A stretch of DNA of 64,000 bases from Streptomyces sp. NBC_01275 (GCF_026340655.1 NZ_JAPEOZ010000001.1:434001-498000); one strand, 5' to 3'. Shown: positions 53,841 to 62,850, numbered from the stretch's first letter. The notes: a model not told the origin generated them from the sequence alone. Numbers and translations: made by a program.

Positions 53841-54311
53841 ATGGCTCACCGACTGCGGCCCGAAGAGCTGGACTTCGTCGGGACGGCTCCCGTACGGCTG
53901 GTCTTCGCGCGGGAGGTCTCCGCCTCCCCCGAGCAGGTCTTCCGTGCCCTCGCCGAGGACGTGTCCGGCTGGTCCGAGTGGTTCCCCGCCGTGACCTCCA
54001 TCGAGCCGCTCGACGGCGGCGCGGGGCGCGACGTACGGCTCAAGGGCGGTGGGCGCTTTCGTGAGACGGTCCTCGCGGCGAAGGCGCCGGAGGTGTACGC
54101 CTACCGGGTGGATCTCGCCAACGCGCCGGGCCTGCGGGCCCTGGTCGAGGAGTGGCGGCTGACGCCGGCCGGTACGGGGACGCGGGTGCAGTGGACGTTC
54201 GCCGCGGACGGGTCAGGGGCGGTGCGGGCCGTGCTGCGGCTGGCCCGGTCGGGCCTGGGGCGGGCCTTCCGGGACGCGGTGACGCGCCTGGACCGCCGGC
54301 TGGCTCCCTAG
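53841..54311 (+). CDS. SRPBCC-family (polyketide cyclase-like) protein
   Basis: A 156-residue helix-grip protein: VRLVFAREVSASPEQVFRALAEDVSGWSEWFPAVTSIEPLD is the start of the START-like fold, and GRFRETVLAAKAPEVYAYRV with RVQWTFAADGSG continues it. Such proteins bind hydrophobic ligands or act as cyclases. A GAGGAGG ribosome site precedes the ATG by 7 nt. It is 57 bp after the DeoR gene and may be co-transcribed with it. Ligand unknown. Confidence 0.85.
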   Translation: MAHRLRPEELDFVGTAPVRLVFAREVSASPEQVFRALAEDVSGWSEWFPAVTSIEPLDGGAGRDVRLKGGGRFRETVLAAKAPEVYAYRVDLANAPGLRALVEEWRLTPAGTGTRVQWTFAADGSGAVRAVLRLARSGLGRAFRDAVTRLDRRLAP

Positions 54312-54321
54312 GGTCGGCCGG

Positions 54322-55446
54322 TCAGTCCTGCCACACGCCCGTGGCCAGCAGGGACTCGATGGCCGTGGTGTACGGGGCGATGTCCAGGCCCTGCTCGGCC
54401 AGCCAGGCGTCGGAGTAGTACTTGTCGAGGTAGCGGTCGCCCGGGTCGCACAGCAGGGTGACCACGCTGCCCTGGCGGCCGTCGGCCACCATCTCGGCGA
54501 CGATCTTGAGCGCGCTCCACAGCCCGGTGCCCGTCGAGCCGCCCGCCTTGCGGCCGATGGCCTGTTCCAGCGCGCGTACGGCGGCGATGCTGGCCGCGTC
54601 GGGGACCTTCATCATCCGGTCGACGGCCCCGGGCACGAAGCTGGGCTCCATACGAGGTCGGCCGATGCCCTCGATACGGGAGCCGCAGTCGCAGGTGACG
54701 TCCGGATCGCCGGTGGTCCAGCCCTCGAAGAAGCAGGAGTTCTCGGGGTCGGCGACGCAGACGCGGGTGTCGCGCTGGGTGTAGTGGACATAGCGGGCGA
54801 GGGTCGCGGAGGTGCCGCCGGTGCCGGCCGTGGCGACGATCCACGCGGGCTCCGGGTACCGCTCCAACTCCAGCTGGCGGAAGATGGACTCGGCGATGTT
54901 GTTGTTGCCGCGCCAGTCCGTGGCCCGTTCCGCGTAGGTGAACTGGTCCATGTAGTGGCCCCCGCCGTCCGCCGCGAGGCGGGCCGACTCCTCGTACATC
55001 GTGCGCGAGTCGTCGACGAAGTGACACTGTCCGCCGTGGAACTCGATCAGGCGGATCTTCTCGGGGCTGGTCGTGCGCGGCATGACGGCGATGAAGGGCA
55101 CGCCGATCAGCTTGGCGAAGTACGCCTCGGACACGGCCGTCGAGCCGCTGGACGCCTCGATCACCGGGCGGCCCGGCCGGATCCAGCCGTTGCACAGGCC
55201 GTAGAGGAAGAGGGAGCGGGCGAGTCGGTGCTTGAGGCTGCCGGTGGGGTGGGTCGACTCGTCCTTGAGGTACAGGTCGATGCCCCACTTCTCGGGGAGC
55301 GGGAAACGCAGCAGGTGGGTGTCGGCCGATCGATTGGCGTCCGCCTGAACCTTGCGGACGGCTTCTTTCAGCCAGTCCCGGTAGATGCCGTCGCTGTGGT
55401 CGACGTCGAGGGTGGCGCCGGTCCTGGTCTGCTGGGGGGTGGTCAC
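54322..55446 (-). CDS. PLP-dependent cysteine synthase/desulfhydrase family protein (Cds1-like)
   Basis: A 374-residue fold-type II PLP enzyme. The PLP lysine is in [19 protein letters not shown] and the Asn/Ser loop in [20 protein letters not shown]. The glycine loop is [18 protein letters not shown]. The C-terminal part [21 protein letters not shown] and [21 protein letters not shown] are typical of the Cds1 branch (L-cysteine desulfhydrase in mycobacteria, which makes sulfide and pyruvate). GTG at 55446 follows AAGGAG at the right distance. Direct repeats upstream may be operators. It is convergent with the SRPBCC gene, 10 bp apart. Confidence 0.9.
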   Translation of the reverse strand: MTTPQQTRTGATLDVDHSDGIYRDWLKEAVRKVQADANRSADTHLLRFPLPEKWGIDLYLKDESTHPTGSLKHRLARSLFLYGLCNGWIRPGRPVIEASSGSTAVSEAYFAKLIGVPFIAVMPRTTSPEKIRLIEFHGGQCHFVDDSRTMYEESARLAADGGGHYMDQFTYAERATDWRGNNNIAESIFRQLELERYPEPAWIVATAGTGGTSATLARYVHYTQRDTRVCVADPENSCFFEGWTTGDPDVTCDCGSRIEGIGRPRMEPSFVPGAVDRMMKVPDAASIAAVRALEQAIGRKAGGSTGTGLWSALKIVAEMVADGRQGSVVTLLCDPGDRYLDKYYSDAWLAEQGLDIAPYTTAIESLLATGVWQD

Positions 55447-55501
55447 GGCGGGCTCCTTCAGAGGGGGCGCCGACGGCGTGTCGCGCAGCCGACGCATCGA
55501 T

Positions 55502-55560
55502 CATAAACACCTTCCACACGCTTCTCACCTGCATAAACACACCTTTGGGACCCTCAAAGG
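55502..55560. promoter_or_regulatory. Direct repeats and inverted repeat upstream of the Cds1-like gene
   Basis: CATAAACAC occurs at 55502-55510 and 55532-55540, exactly 30 bp apart (about three helical turns), each followed by ACCTT or CTT. Next to the second copy CCTTTG and CAAAGG form an inverted repeat (55542-55547 and 55555-55560). The region is A-rich for this genome and lies 56-114 bp before the start, as expected for promoter or operator sequences of the minus-strand gene. Confidence 0.45.
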
Positions 55561-55810
55561 CGGGCCTGGGGAGTGAGTGCGGGCACCTGGGGGGCGCATT
55601 CGGGCGAGTGCTCCGGGAGACCGCTGTCGGCGCGTCTCACGCACTGGTGCTCGACGCCGGGCGCGGGCAGACTGCACCGAGTCGGGACGCGGGTCCCGGA
55701 CGGGGGCGCACACTGGATCACCGGAACGGGTGCGAAGACGACGCGGGCTGGATCACGACCCACGCGGGTGCACGGTCCGGCTCGCCCGGCGGGCAAGGGG
55801 GCGGGGCGGC

Positions 55811-56134
55811 ATGGCGGAGCCGGAGTTCACGGCGACGGGCGTGCGGATCGGGCGGAGACTGCGTTCGCTCACCCGGGCCGGACAGGTCCGGATCAGCGAC
55901 GGCAGGCTGGAGCTGCTCACCAGTTATGGCAGCGAGATCGACAGCGCGCCGGTGCAGGCGGTCCGCGCGTCGAAGCCCTGGTTCGCCCCGGAGGGCCGGG
56001 CACTGGCCGACCTCAACGGCAACCGGTATCTGCTGACCCTCGGGGAACACGACCCCGCGCCGGGAGAGCCGGGGCCGCCCACGGCGCACCGGTTCATCGA
56101 GGCCGTGCACAGGGCGGCGCGGCGCGGCGGCTGA
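55811..56134 (+). CDS. Small hypothetical protein
   Basis: A 107-residue protein starting MAEPEFTATGVRIGRRLRSL, with GGGGCGGGGC upstream. A beta-rich part follows: VRISDGRLELLTSYGSEIDS, PVQAVRASKPWFAPEGRALA, LNGNRYLLTLGEH. It resembles a family of short Streptomyces proteins of unknown role. No signal peptide or membrane segment. The preceding 364 bp after the Cds1-like start hold only the repeats listed. It stands 207 bp before the RsbW-like gene. Confidence 0.65.
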   Translation: MAEPEFTATGVRIGRRLRSLTRAGQVRISDGRLELLTSYGSEIDSAPVQAVRASKPWFAPEGRALADLNGNRYLLTLGEHDPAPGEPGPPTAHRFIEAVHRAARRGG

Positions 56135-56341
56135 GCGCGCCGGGTGGGCGACGGGTGTCCGCGCGAGTTGCGGTACCGCGGACCCTGCGCCACTCTGGTC
56201 TCACGTCACTCTGGGTTTACCGGCGATAACGCTGCGAACCAGCCCGCCGGCCACGACAGCAGGCGGCCGCCTCGTGCAGACGCACTGCTGGATCGATCCG
56301 AACTCCGTGTTCTTCCGGACCTCAGTCGGGGAGTCGCAGCC

Positions 56342-56881
56342 GTGATCAGCAACCCAAGCAGGCACTGCACGGTGGAGCTGCAAGCTCTGCCGTCGCGGAT
56401 CGGCCAGGTCCGCAGAATCGTATCGGCGCAGTTGCGCTACTGGCATATGGATCCGCTCATAGACCGGGCCGCGCTCGGCGTGACGGAGCTGTTGACCAAC
56501 GTCCATCTGCATGCGCAGCCCGACAAGACGTGCGTCGTGGAGATGGAGCTGCTGCTCGACCGGCTCACCGTCTCCGTGCGCGACCACGATCCGCGGCTTC
56601 CCGAGGTGGGAGACATCAGGGACACCGCCGCGCTCGCCACCTGCGGGCGCGGGCTGGCCATGGTGGCCGCGGTGAGCGAGAGCTGGGGCGCGCGGCCGGA
56701 CGGCGAGTCCGGCAAGGTCGTGTGGTTCACCCTGCCGGCGCCCGTCTCCGCGCGGGAGAGGGCGGCCCGCCCACCCCGCCGTACCCCGCAGGATCAGGTC
56801 TCGCCCAGGTTCACGGAGGTCGTCTCCGTCGACGCGCGCAGGCCCGTACACGCTCCCGCCCGGTCCGCCGTCCCCGGCTGA
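56342..56881 (+). CDS. ATP-binding protein, RsbW-like anti-sigma/serine kinase
   Basis: A 179-residue GHKL kinase of the Streptomyces HATPase_c_2 type. ALPSRIGQVRRIVSAQLRYW starts the domain. The N-box ALGVTELLTNVHLHAQPDKT carries the Mg-binding Asn. CGRGLAMVAAVSESWGARPD is the G-box and WFTLPA closes the domain. A basic, Pro-rich tail (~130-179) follows. Such proteins bind and inhibit sigma factors or phosphorylate anti-anti-sigma factors. GTG at 56342 has GGGGAG 8 nt upstream. No partner gene is adjacent, as is common for this family. Confidence 0.88.
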   Translation: MISNPSRHCTVELQALPSRIGQVRRIVSAQLRYWHMDPLIDRAALGVTELLTNVHLHAQPDKTCVVEMELLLDRLTVSVRDHDPRLPEVGDIRDTAALATCGRGLAMVAAVSESWGARPDGESGKVVWFTLPAPVSARERAARPPRRTPQDQVSPRFTEVVSVDARRPVHAPARSAVPG

Positions 56882-56922
56882 CCGGGCGGTGACCTGTCCG
56901 CTGGACCCTGTCCCGGGGCACG

Positions 56923-58266
56923 TCACTGCGTCGCGACGGCCCGCAGTACGTCCAGGCGGGCCGCGCGTCGGGCCGGGCGCCGGCCTGCGAGGGCTCCGGC
57001 GGTGACGCCCGCCAGAGCCACCACGGCGAGTCGCGCGAGCGGGACCGCGAAGGCGCTGTCGCTCGCTCCGTCGGAGGCCCGTACCAGCACCCAGCCGAGG
57101 AAGGCGCCGAGGGCCAGTCCGCCCGTCGTGCCGAACGCGGCGACCAGCACCGGCTCCCAGCGGACCATGGCCCGCAGTGGGGACCGGGTCTGGCCGGCGG
57201 CCCGCAGCAGGCCTGGTTCCCGGGTGCGTTCGTGGATCGCCGGCGTCAGCGTGTTGGCGGTGCCGAGGAGCGCGATGAGCACCGCGAGGGCGAGCAGGGC
57301 ATAGCCGAGGGTCAGCATCATGTCGATGCCGGCCGCCGAGGACTGCGCGTACTCGTGGCGGGTCTGCACGTCGGGGTCGCCGTACCGGGCGGCGGCCTGC
57401 TCCACCGCCGCCTTGCCCGCGTCCGGGCCCACGCCGTCCTCGAAGGAGACGGCGAGCAGGGTGTCGGCGTCCCGGGTGCGGTGCGGGGCCCAGGCGGCGC
57501 GGGTGACGAGGTGGTCCCCGAGGAGTTCGGAGCGGCCGTGGACGGCGCGGACGGCGAAGGTCCTCCGGTCGCCGTCGGTGAAGACGAGGCGGACCTGATC
57601 GCCGGTGGCCAGGCGCAGCCGGTCGGCCTCCTGAAGGGCGATCGCGATGCCGTCCGCGCCGAGGTCGCGCAGATCGCCCCGGACCGTGCCGAGGTCGAAG
57701 GTGCGCGCGAGCGCGGCCGGGTCGGCGACGGCCAACGCCCTTCCCCTGCCGTCGACTTCGGCGACGCCCCGGCCCGGGCCGACGACCGTGTCCAGCTCGG
57801 GCAGGGCGGCCACGGCCGAGGCGAGCCGGTCGCGCAGGCCGACGGCGTCGACGAGGGCGTCCAGGGCGTCGAGCGCGTCCCTCCGCTCCGGGTCGCCCCG
57901 GCGGCCCGCCAGGTCCAGCGGCAGCCGGACGTTCTCCTCGACGGTCAGGGTCGGGACCAGGTTGTACGCCTGGAAGACGAAGCCGACCCGGTCGTGCCGC
58001 AGCAGCGTCAGCCGGCGGTCGTCCAGGTCGCCGAGCTCGGTGTCGCCGATGTGGGCGGTCCCCGAGGTGAGGGTGTCCAGGCCGGCCGCGCCGTGCGTCA
58101 GGGTGGACTCGCCGGAGCCCGACGGGCCCGTGATCGCGGTGAACCGTCCGGCCGGGAAGGCCACGTTCACCCCGTCCAGGGCCCGTACGGCGGTGTCGCC
58201 GACGCCCTACACCTTCACGGCGTCGACGACCCGGGCGGCCGTCCGGACGGCGGTCGCGGTCGTCAT
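56923..58266 (-). pseudogene. Broken ABC transporter: truncated ATPase fused to FtsX-type permease
   Basis: The reading frame starts MTTATAVRTAARVVDAVKV (ATG at 58266), hits an amber codon at 58207-58209 (codon 20), then continues in frame as a MacB-type ATPase. The Walker A reads GPSGSGEST, with Glu in place of Lys. The Q-loop FVFQAYNLVPTLTVEENV is present, but signature and Walker B are missing. After about residue 150 the sequence jumps into the periplasmic part and last three helices of an FtsX/MacB permease (MLTLGYALLALAVLIALLGT, ALGAFLGWVLVRA, end LDVLRAVAT). So there are three lesions: nonsense, active-site loss and a fusing deletion. Non-functional. Confidence 0.88.
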
Positions 58267-58553
58267 CACACACCGCCCTTCCGGTCGGACCGGCCGAACT
58301 GCTCGTCCAGGACGGACAGCCGGCGCCAGTACTCGTCCTCGTCGATCTCGCCGGAGGCGAAGCGCCGACCGAGGACGGCGAGCGGCGAGTCGCCGGCGGG
58401 ACGCGGGCCCGCACTCCAGGGGCCGCGACGGCCGCGCCACGCGGTGCGGCGCAGGAGCGTGACGACGCCCACGACGACGGCCGCCCAGATCAGCGGGAAG
58501 AACAGGATCCAGGGGCCGGGGCCGCCGCCGTCCCAGTTCGCCAGGGTGTTCAT
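58266..58553 (-). CDS. SHOCT-domain membrane protein
   Basis: A 95-residue protein with an N-terminal membrane helix (PWILFFPLIWAAVVVGVVTLL), basic residues after it, and a C-terminal SHOCT domain (PLAVLGRRFASGEIDEDEYWRRLSVLDE). SHOCT domains are short oligomerisation motifs. Its stop TGA shares a base with the ATG of the dead ABC gene (TGATG), so it was once the first gene of that operon. It probably regulated or assisted the lost transporter. Confidence 0.88.
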   Translation of the reverse strand: MNTLANWDGGGPGPWILFFPLIWAAVVVGVVTLLRRTAWRGRRGPWSAGPRPAGDSPLAVLGRRFASGEIDEDEYWRRLSVLDEQFGRSDRKGGV

Positions 58554-58705
58554 CTCGGGTCATCTCCTCGGTGGGGTCTTCCTGTGGTGCCTCGAGAGTC
58601 CCGCCGGGAAGGGGTCCGGGTCGTCGTACGGCCAGCGGCAGTGCGCGTACCTCCCGGGGAGTACGCGAGCGCTTCCGAGCTGCTCCCGCACCCGCCCTCG
58701 ATTTC

Positions 58706-58725
58706 TGTAACTACTAGTATGTACA
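58706..58725. promoter_or_regulatory. Palindromic operator candidate of the TetR operon
   Basis: TGTAACTACTAGTATGTACA is a 20-bp palindrome with a perfect central TACTAGTA and perfect TGTA...TACA ends; only two base pairs in each arm are mismatched. It ends 8 bp before the TetR start codon and covers the AT-rich promoter region. This length and symmetry fit a TetR-family dimer site, so autorepression is likely. Confidence 0.75.
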
Positions 58726-58733
58726 GTGCGTGC

Positions 58734-59327
58734 ATGAGCACGTCGGACCGACTGATCGAGTCCACCCGGGAGCTGCTGTGGGAGCGCGGTTACGTGGGCA
58801 CCAGCCCCAAGGCGATCCTGGAGCGCGCGGGCGCCGGGCAGGGCAGCATGTACCACCACTTCACGGGCAAGCCCGAGCTGGCGCTGGCCGCGATCCGGCG
58901 GACCGCCGAGGAGATGCGGGCCGCCGCGGGCGCGGTGCTCGACGGGCCGGGCACGCCGTACGACCGGATCCGGGCGTATCTCACGCGCGAGCGCGAGGTG
59001 CTGCGCGGCTGTCCGATCGGCCGGCTGACGATGGACCCCGAGGTGATCGCGAGCGACGCGCTGCGCGAGCCCGTGGACGAGACGATCGACTGGATCCGCG
59101 AGCGGCTCGCCCGTCTCGTCGAAGAGGGCCGGGAACAGGGGCAGTTCGCGCCCGAACTGGACGGCGAGGACATCGCCGCCACCGTCGTCGCGACCGTGCA
59201 GGGCGGCTATGTCCTCGCCCGCGCCTCCGGCTCCCCGGCCGCGTTCGACGCGGGAGTGCGGGGCCTGCTCGCGCTCCTTGCTCCCCCCTCCCAGGAGACC
59301 TCATGCATGCGATGCAGTACGAGCTGA
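58734..59327 (+). CDS. TetR-family transcriptional regulator
   Basis: A 197-residue regulator. The HTH is in DRLIESTRELLWERGYVGTS, PKAILERAGAGQGSMYHHFT and GKPELALAAIRRTAEEM. The ligand domain includes RGCPIGRLTMDPEVIASDAL, which matches the TetR_C_11/LmrA-like branch, and YVLARASGSPAAFDAGVRGL. It overlaps the DUF4865 gene by 25 bp, and a palindrome is at its promoter. The regulator probably responds to a compound handled by the next two genes. Confidence 0.92.
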   Translation: MSTSDRLIESTRELLWERGYVGTSPKAILERAGAGQGSMYHHFTGKPELALAAIRRTAEEMRAAAGAVLDGPGTPYDRIRAYLTREREVLRGCPIGRLTMDPEVIASDALREPVDETIDWIRERLARLVEEGREQGQFAPELDGEDIAATVVATVQGGYVLARASGSPAAFDAGVRGLLALLAPPSQETSCMRCSTS

Positions 59328-59887
59328 CCCTCCCCGCCGACTACGACATGGACGTCGTCCGCGCGCGCGTGGCCCGCGTCGGACACCTGCTCGACGACTG
59401 GCCCGGCCTCGGCGTCAAGGCCTACCTGCTGCGCGAGCGCGGGGTGCACGGCTCGCCGGTCAACCAGTACGCGCCGTTCTACCTCTGGAACACCGTGGAG
59501 GGCATGAACGCCTTCCTGTGGGGCGGCGGTTTCCAGGTGCTGAGCGACGACTTCGGGCGCCCCACGGCCCGGCAGTGGACCGGGCTGGCGCACGAGGAGG
59601 GCGTGGCCGCCGGGTCCCCGGCCCGCTTCGCCGTACGACGGCGGCAGCCGGTGCCGGACGGAGCGGCGCTCGGCGAGGCCGCCCAGGACGCGGTGGAGGA
59701 GGCCGCGCGGCTGGCCCGGGAGAACGGCGCGGTGCTCGCGGCGGCGGCCGTGGACACGAGCCGCTGGGAGACCGTGCACTTCTCGCTGTGGGAGCACGAC
59801 ACGCCGAAGGCCGAAGGGGAGTTGTTCCAGGTGCTCCACCTGTCGGCGCCGGGGCGGGCCGCGCTGCCCGGGGGACGGCAGTGGTGA
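59303..59887 (+). CDS. DUF4865 family protein
   Basis: A 194-residue protein: MQYELTLPADYDMDVVRARV, HLLDDWPGLGVKAYLLRERG, NQYAPFYLWNTVEGMNAFLWGGGFQVLSDDFGRP and ETVHFSLWEHDTP match DUF4865, a dimeric alpha-beta barrel-like family often linked to TetR or LysR regulators. CAGGAGA lies ahead of the ATG. It overlaps the TetR gene by 25 bp and the phosphotriesterase gene by 4 bp. Role unknown; possibly a small-molecule-modifying enzyme. Confidence 0.87.
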   Translation: MHAMQYELTLPADYDMDVVRARVARVGHLLDDWPGLGVKAYLLRERGVHGSPVNQYAPFYLWNTVEGMNAFLWGGGFQVLSDDFGRPTARQWTGLAHEEGVAAGSPARFAVRRRQPVPDGAALGEAAQDAVEEAARLARENGAVLAAAAVDTSRWETVHFSLWEHDTPKAEGELFQVLHLSAPGRAALPGGRQW

Positions 59888-60792
59888 TCGCGGTGCGGAC
59901 GGTCCTCGGGGACCTGCCGCCCGAGCGGCTCGGGGTGTGCGACGCGCACGACCACCTGTTCTTCTCCAGCCCTCGGCTGCCCGGCCAAGAGCTGCACGAC
60001 GTGTCCGCGGCGCGGGCCGAGCTGGTCGCGTTCCGCGCGCTGGGCGGCGGGGCCGTCGTGCAGTGGACGCCGTACGGGCTCGGGCGGCGCGCCGCCGATC
60101 TGCCGCCGCTGTCGCGGGAGACCGGGGTGCACATGGTGGCCGCGACGGGACTGCACCAGGACGTGCACTACGACGAGGCGACGCTCGCCGAGCTGCGCGG
60201 GCGGCTCGCCGAGGTGTTCGTGGCCGAACTGACCGAGGGCATCGGCGCCTCGGGCGTGCGGGCCGGGTTGATCAAGGTGGCGGGCGGCTTCCACGCCCTC
60301 GACGCGCACGCCCGCAGGACCATGACCGCCGCGGCCGAGGCGCATCACGCGACCGGCGCGCCCATCGCCGTACACCTGGAGCTCGGCACCGGCGCGCTCG
60401 ACGTACTGGACCTGTTGTGCGGGGAGTTGGGCGTGCCGGCGCACCGGGTGATCCTGGGGCACCTCAACCGCTTCCCCGACGGCGCGGTGCACCGCCGGGC
60501 CGCCGAGGCGGGCTGTTGGCTGGCCTTCGACGGCCCGTCCCGCGCCCACCACGCCACCGACTGGCGGATGCCCGACGCCGTACGGGACCTCGCCGAGGCC
60601 GGGTTCGGCGACCGGCTGCTGCTGGGCGGCGACACCACGACCGCCGCGGCCCGTTCGGTCGACGGCGGCCCCGGGATGCCGTATCTGCTGCGGCGGGTCG
60701 GGCCGCGGCTGGCGCTCGCGGTGGGCGAGGGGCTCGTGGAGCGGATCCTCACGGAGAACCCTGGGCGGGCCTTCGGCGTCGAGTGGCGGTGA
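59884..60792 (+). CDS. Phosphotriesterase-family metal-dependent hydrolase
   Basis: A 302-residue TIM-barrel amidohydrolase. Metal ligands of the family are visible: VCDAHDHLFF (H-x-H), LIKVAGGF (bridging Lys), HLELGTG (His), ILGHLNRFPD (His) and LLGGDTTT (Asp). The homologue lengths (~300-330) fit. Substrates in the family include lactones and phosphotriesters. Translation is coupled to the DUF4865 gene by a GTGA overlap. The TetR operon may detoxify or use a lactone or ester; that is inference. Confidence 0.88.
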   Translation: MIAVRTVLGDLPPERLGVCDAHDHLFFSSPRLPGQELHDVSAARAELVAFRALGGGAVVQWTPYGLGRRAADLPPLSRETGVHMVAATGLHQDVHYDEATLAELRGRLAEVFVAELTEGIGASGVRAGLIKVAGGFHALDAHARRTMTAAAEAHHATGAPIAVHLELGTGALDVLDLLCGELGVPAHRVILGHLNRFPDGAVHRRAAEAGCWLAFDGPSRAHHATDWRMPDAVRDLAEAGFGDRLLLGGDTTTAAARSVDGGPGMPYLLRRVGPRLALAVGEGLVERILTENPGRAFGVEWR

Positions 60793-60834
60793 GGCCGACC
60801 GGTCCGGGGCGGGGGGCGGGCGTGGGGTCGGGGT

Positions 60835-61839
60835 TCACCAACGGTGGTGGACCTGCGGGCGGATGAGCTCGTCGTAGATCTCCCGCACGGCGTCGTGCGT
60901 GTCCTGGTCCAGCGGTGGCAGGGCGGCCGCCGAGGCGTTCGCGTGCGCCTGTTCGGCGTTGCGCGCGCCCGGGATGACGACGCTCACCGCCGTCTGGTCG
61001 ACGATCCAGCGCAGTGCGAACTGCGCCGGCGTCACGCCCTCGGGCACCAGCGGACGCAGCCGCTCCACCGCCTCGAGCCCGGTCGCGTAGTCCACGCCGG
61101 AGAAGGTCTCGCCGACGTCGAAGGACGCGCCGCTCCGGTTGTAGGCGCGGTGGTCGTCCGGGCCGAAGACGGTCGCGGCCGTGTACCGGCCCGAGAGCAG
61201 CCCGCTGGCCAGCGGCACGCGCGCGATGACGCCGACCCCCGCCTCGGCCGCGGCCGGCAGCACCCGCTCCAGCGGCTTGGAGCGGAAGGCGTTCAGCACG
61301 AGCTGGACCGTGGCGACGTGCGGGCGGCGGATGGCGGCCAGCGCCTCCTCGCAGCTGCGGACGCTGACTCCGTACGCCGCGACGGTCCCGTCCTCGACCA
61401 GTACGTCGAGGGCGTCGAACACCTCGTCGCTCGCGTACACCGGGCCGGGCGGGCAGTGCAGTTGCACCAGGTCGAGCCGGTCGACGCCGAGGTTCTTGCG
61501 CGAACGGTCGGTCCAGGCACGGAAGTTGGCGGCGTTGTAGTTCTCGGGCTCCTGGGGCAGCCGTCGGCCCATCTTGGTCGCCACGGTGAGCTCTCCCGCT
61601 CCCGGGCCCGCCTGCGAACGCACCTGCGAACGAAGGAGCTTACCGATGACCTGCTCGCTTCGCCCGTCCCCGTACTCGTCGGCCGTGTCGATGAAGTTCA
61701 CGCCCGACTCGAGTGCCGCGTGCAGGGTGCGCAGGGCGTCCTTCTCGTCCACCTGCCCCCAGTCCGAGCCGAGTTGCCAGGCCCCGAGCCCGACCACCCC
61801 GACCTGCCGGCCCGTCCGCCCCAGCTTCCTGATCTCCAT
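60835..61839 (-). CDS. Aldo/keto reductase
   Basis: A 334-residue NADPH-dependent reductase: RKLGRTGRQVGVVGLGAWQLG, the catalytic Asp-Tyr region FIDTADEYGDGRSEQVIGK, the Lys in LTVATKMGRRL, and the His in LDLVQLHCPPGPVY, then VSVRSCEEAL and SVVIPGARNAEQA near the cofactor site. It belongs to the general stress-type AKR branch. The ATG at 61839 lies 2 bp after the stop of the upstream dehydrogenase gene, so the two are co-expressed. It is convergent with the phosphotriesterase gene. Confidence 0.93.
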   Translation of the reverse strand: MEIRKLGRTGRQVGVVGLGAWQLGSDWGQVDEKDALRTLHAALESGVNFIDTADEYGDGRSEQVIGKLLRSQVRSQAGPGAGELTVATKMGRRLPQEPENYNAANFRAWTDRSRKNLGVDRLDLVQLHCPPGPVYASDEVFDALDVLVEDGTVAAYGVSVRSCEEALAAIRRPHVATVQLVLNAFRSKPLERVLPAAAEAGVGVIARVPLASGLLSGRYTAATVFGPDDHRAYNRSGASFDVGETFSGVDYATGLEAVERLRPLVPEGVTPAQFALRWIVDQTAVSVVIPGARNAEQAHANASAAALPPLDQDTHDAVREIYDELIRPQVHHRW

Positions 61840-61841
61840 GA

Positions 61842-62738
61842 TCACGACTCTAGGGGAAGGCCGTCCTCGAAGCTGGCGTAATAGGCGGCGACCATGTCCT
61901 CGTCGCCGTGGCCCTGCGCGGCGGCCCGTTCCAGCCGCTCCGCGCTCGCGGCCGCCACGTCCAGACGCACTCCGTTGCTCCGCCCGGCCTCGACGATCAG
62001 ACGCGCGTCCTTCGCCGCCGTCACCACCGCGAACTGGGCGGGCGACAGCTTGCCGTTCAGCAGCATGTCGGACTTCGACCGCAGATATCCCATGTCCAGC
62101 GGGCCGCCCGCGATCAGCCCGAAGAACGCCTCCGGATCCACGCCCAGGGCCTGGGACAGCGCCAGCACCTCGCCGGTCGCCGCGGTGGCCGCGAGCACCC
62201 AGCTGTTCGCCACCAGCTTCAGCCGGGTCGCGCTTCCCGCGCCGCCGTCCTCGCCCGTCCACACCGTCCGCGCGCCCACCGCCTCCAGCACCGGCGCCAC
62301 CGCCTGCCTGTGCTCGGCCGGACCGGCCGCCAGCACGGTCAGCTGCCCCGCCTCCGCGGGCTGCCGTGTCCCGAGCACCGGCGCGTCGAAGAACACCAGC
62401 CCGTGCGCACCGGCGAACGCGGCCAGGTCGCCGACCGCCTCGATCCCGGCCGTCGTCGACTGCACCCACGCCGCCCCCGGACGCAGGCCTTCGGCGGCCT
62501 GCTCCATCGCCTCCAGGGTGGCGGGACCGTCGTAGAGCATCGTCAGGACCACGTCCGCGCCCTCGACGGCCTCTGCGGGGGTGTCGGCGACCTGCACGCC
62601 GTCGGCGGTCAGCGGCTCGGCCTTCGCCCGGGTCCGGTTCCACACGCGGACGGCATGGCCGGCCCGGGCCAGATTGCGGGCCATCGCGGCGCCCATGATG
62701 CCGGTACCCAGAACACTCACGGTCAGCTTGTCGGTCAT
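61842..62738 (-). CDS. NAD(P)-dependent beta-hydroxyacid dehydrogenase
   Basis: A 298-residue 3-hydroxyisobutyrate dehydrogenase-like protein. Rossmann start VSVLGTGIMGAAMARNLARAGH, FFDAPVLGTRQPAEAGQLTVLAAG (substrate motif D-A-P-V), the Lys in ATRLKLVANSWVLAATAATGE, and KDARLIVEAGR near the end are all in place. ATG at 62738 with GAGAGG upstream. It precedes the aldo/keto reductase by 2 bp. Whether it acts on 3-hydroxyisobutyrate or another small acid (e.g. glyoxylate/succinic semialdehyde reductase activity) is open. Confidence 0.92.
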   Translation of the reverse strand: MTDKLTVSVLGTGIMGAAMARNLARAGHAVRVWNRTRAKAEPLTADGVQVADTPAEAVEGADVVLTMLYDGPATLEAMEQAAEGLRPGAAWVQSTTAGIEAVGDLAAFAGAHGLVFFDAPVLGTRQPAEAGQLTVLAAGPAEHRQAVAPVLEAVGARTVWTGEDGGAGSATRLKLVANSWVLAATAATGEVLALSQALGVDPEAFFGLIAGGPLDMGYLRSKSDMLLNGKLSPAQFAVVTAAKDARLIVEAGRSNGVRLDVAAASAERLERAAAQGHGDEDMVAAYYASFEDGLPLES

Positions 62739-62850
62739 GACGTCATCCTCTCGCTCCACACCCTCGGCCGTCACTTCGACGCAACGGCGACCGCCCCTTG
62801 TCCCGTGTCCCGTGCCGCGCGACGATATGAGCCTCTCAAGGGGGTCGTGC

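Noticed and set aside
56923..58170. Functional fused ABC ATPase-permease starting at an internal codon
   Set aside because: The Walker A lysine is lost and signature and Walker B are absent, with a stop in the natural N-terminus; the protein could not hydrolyse ATP.
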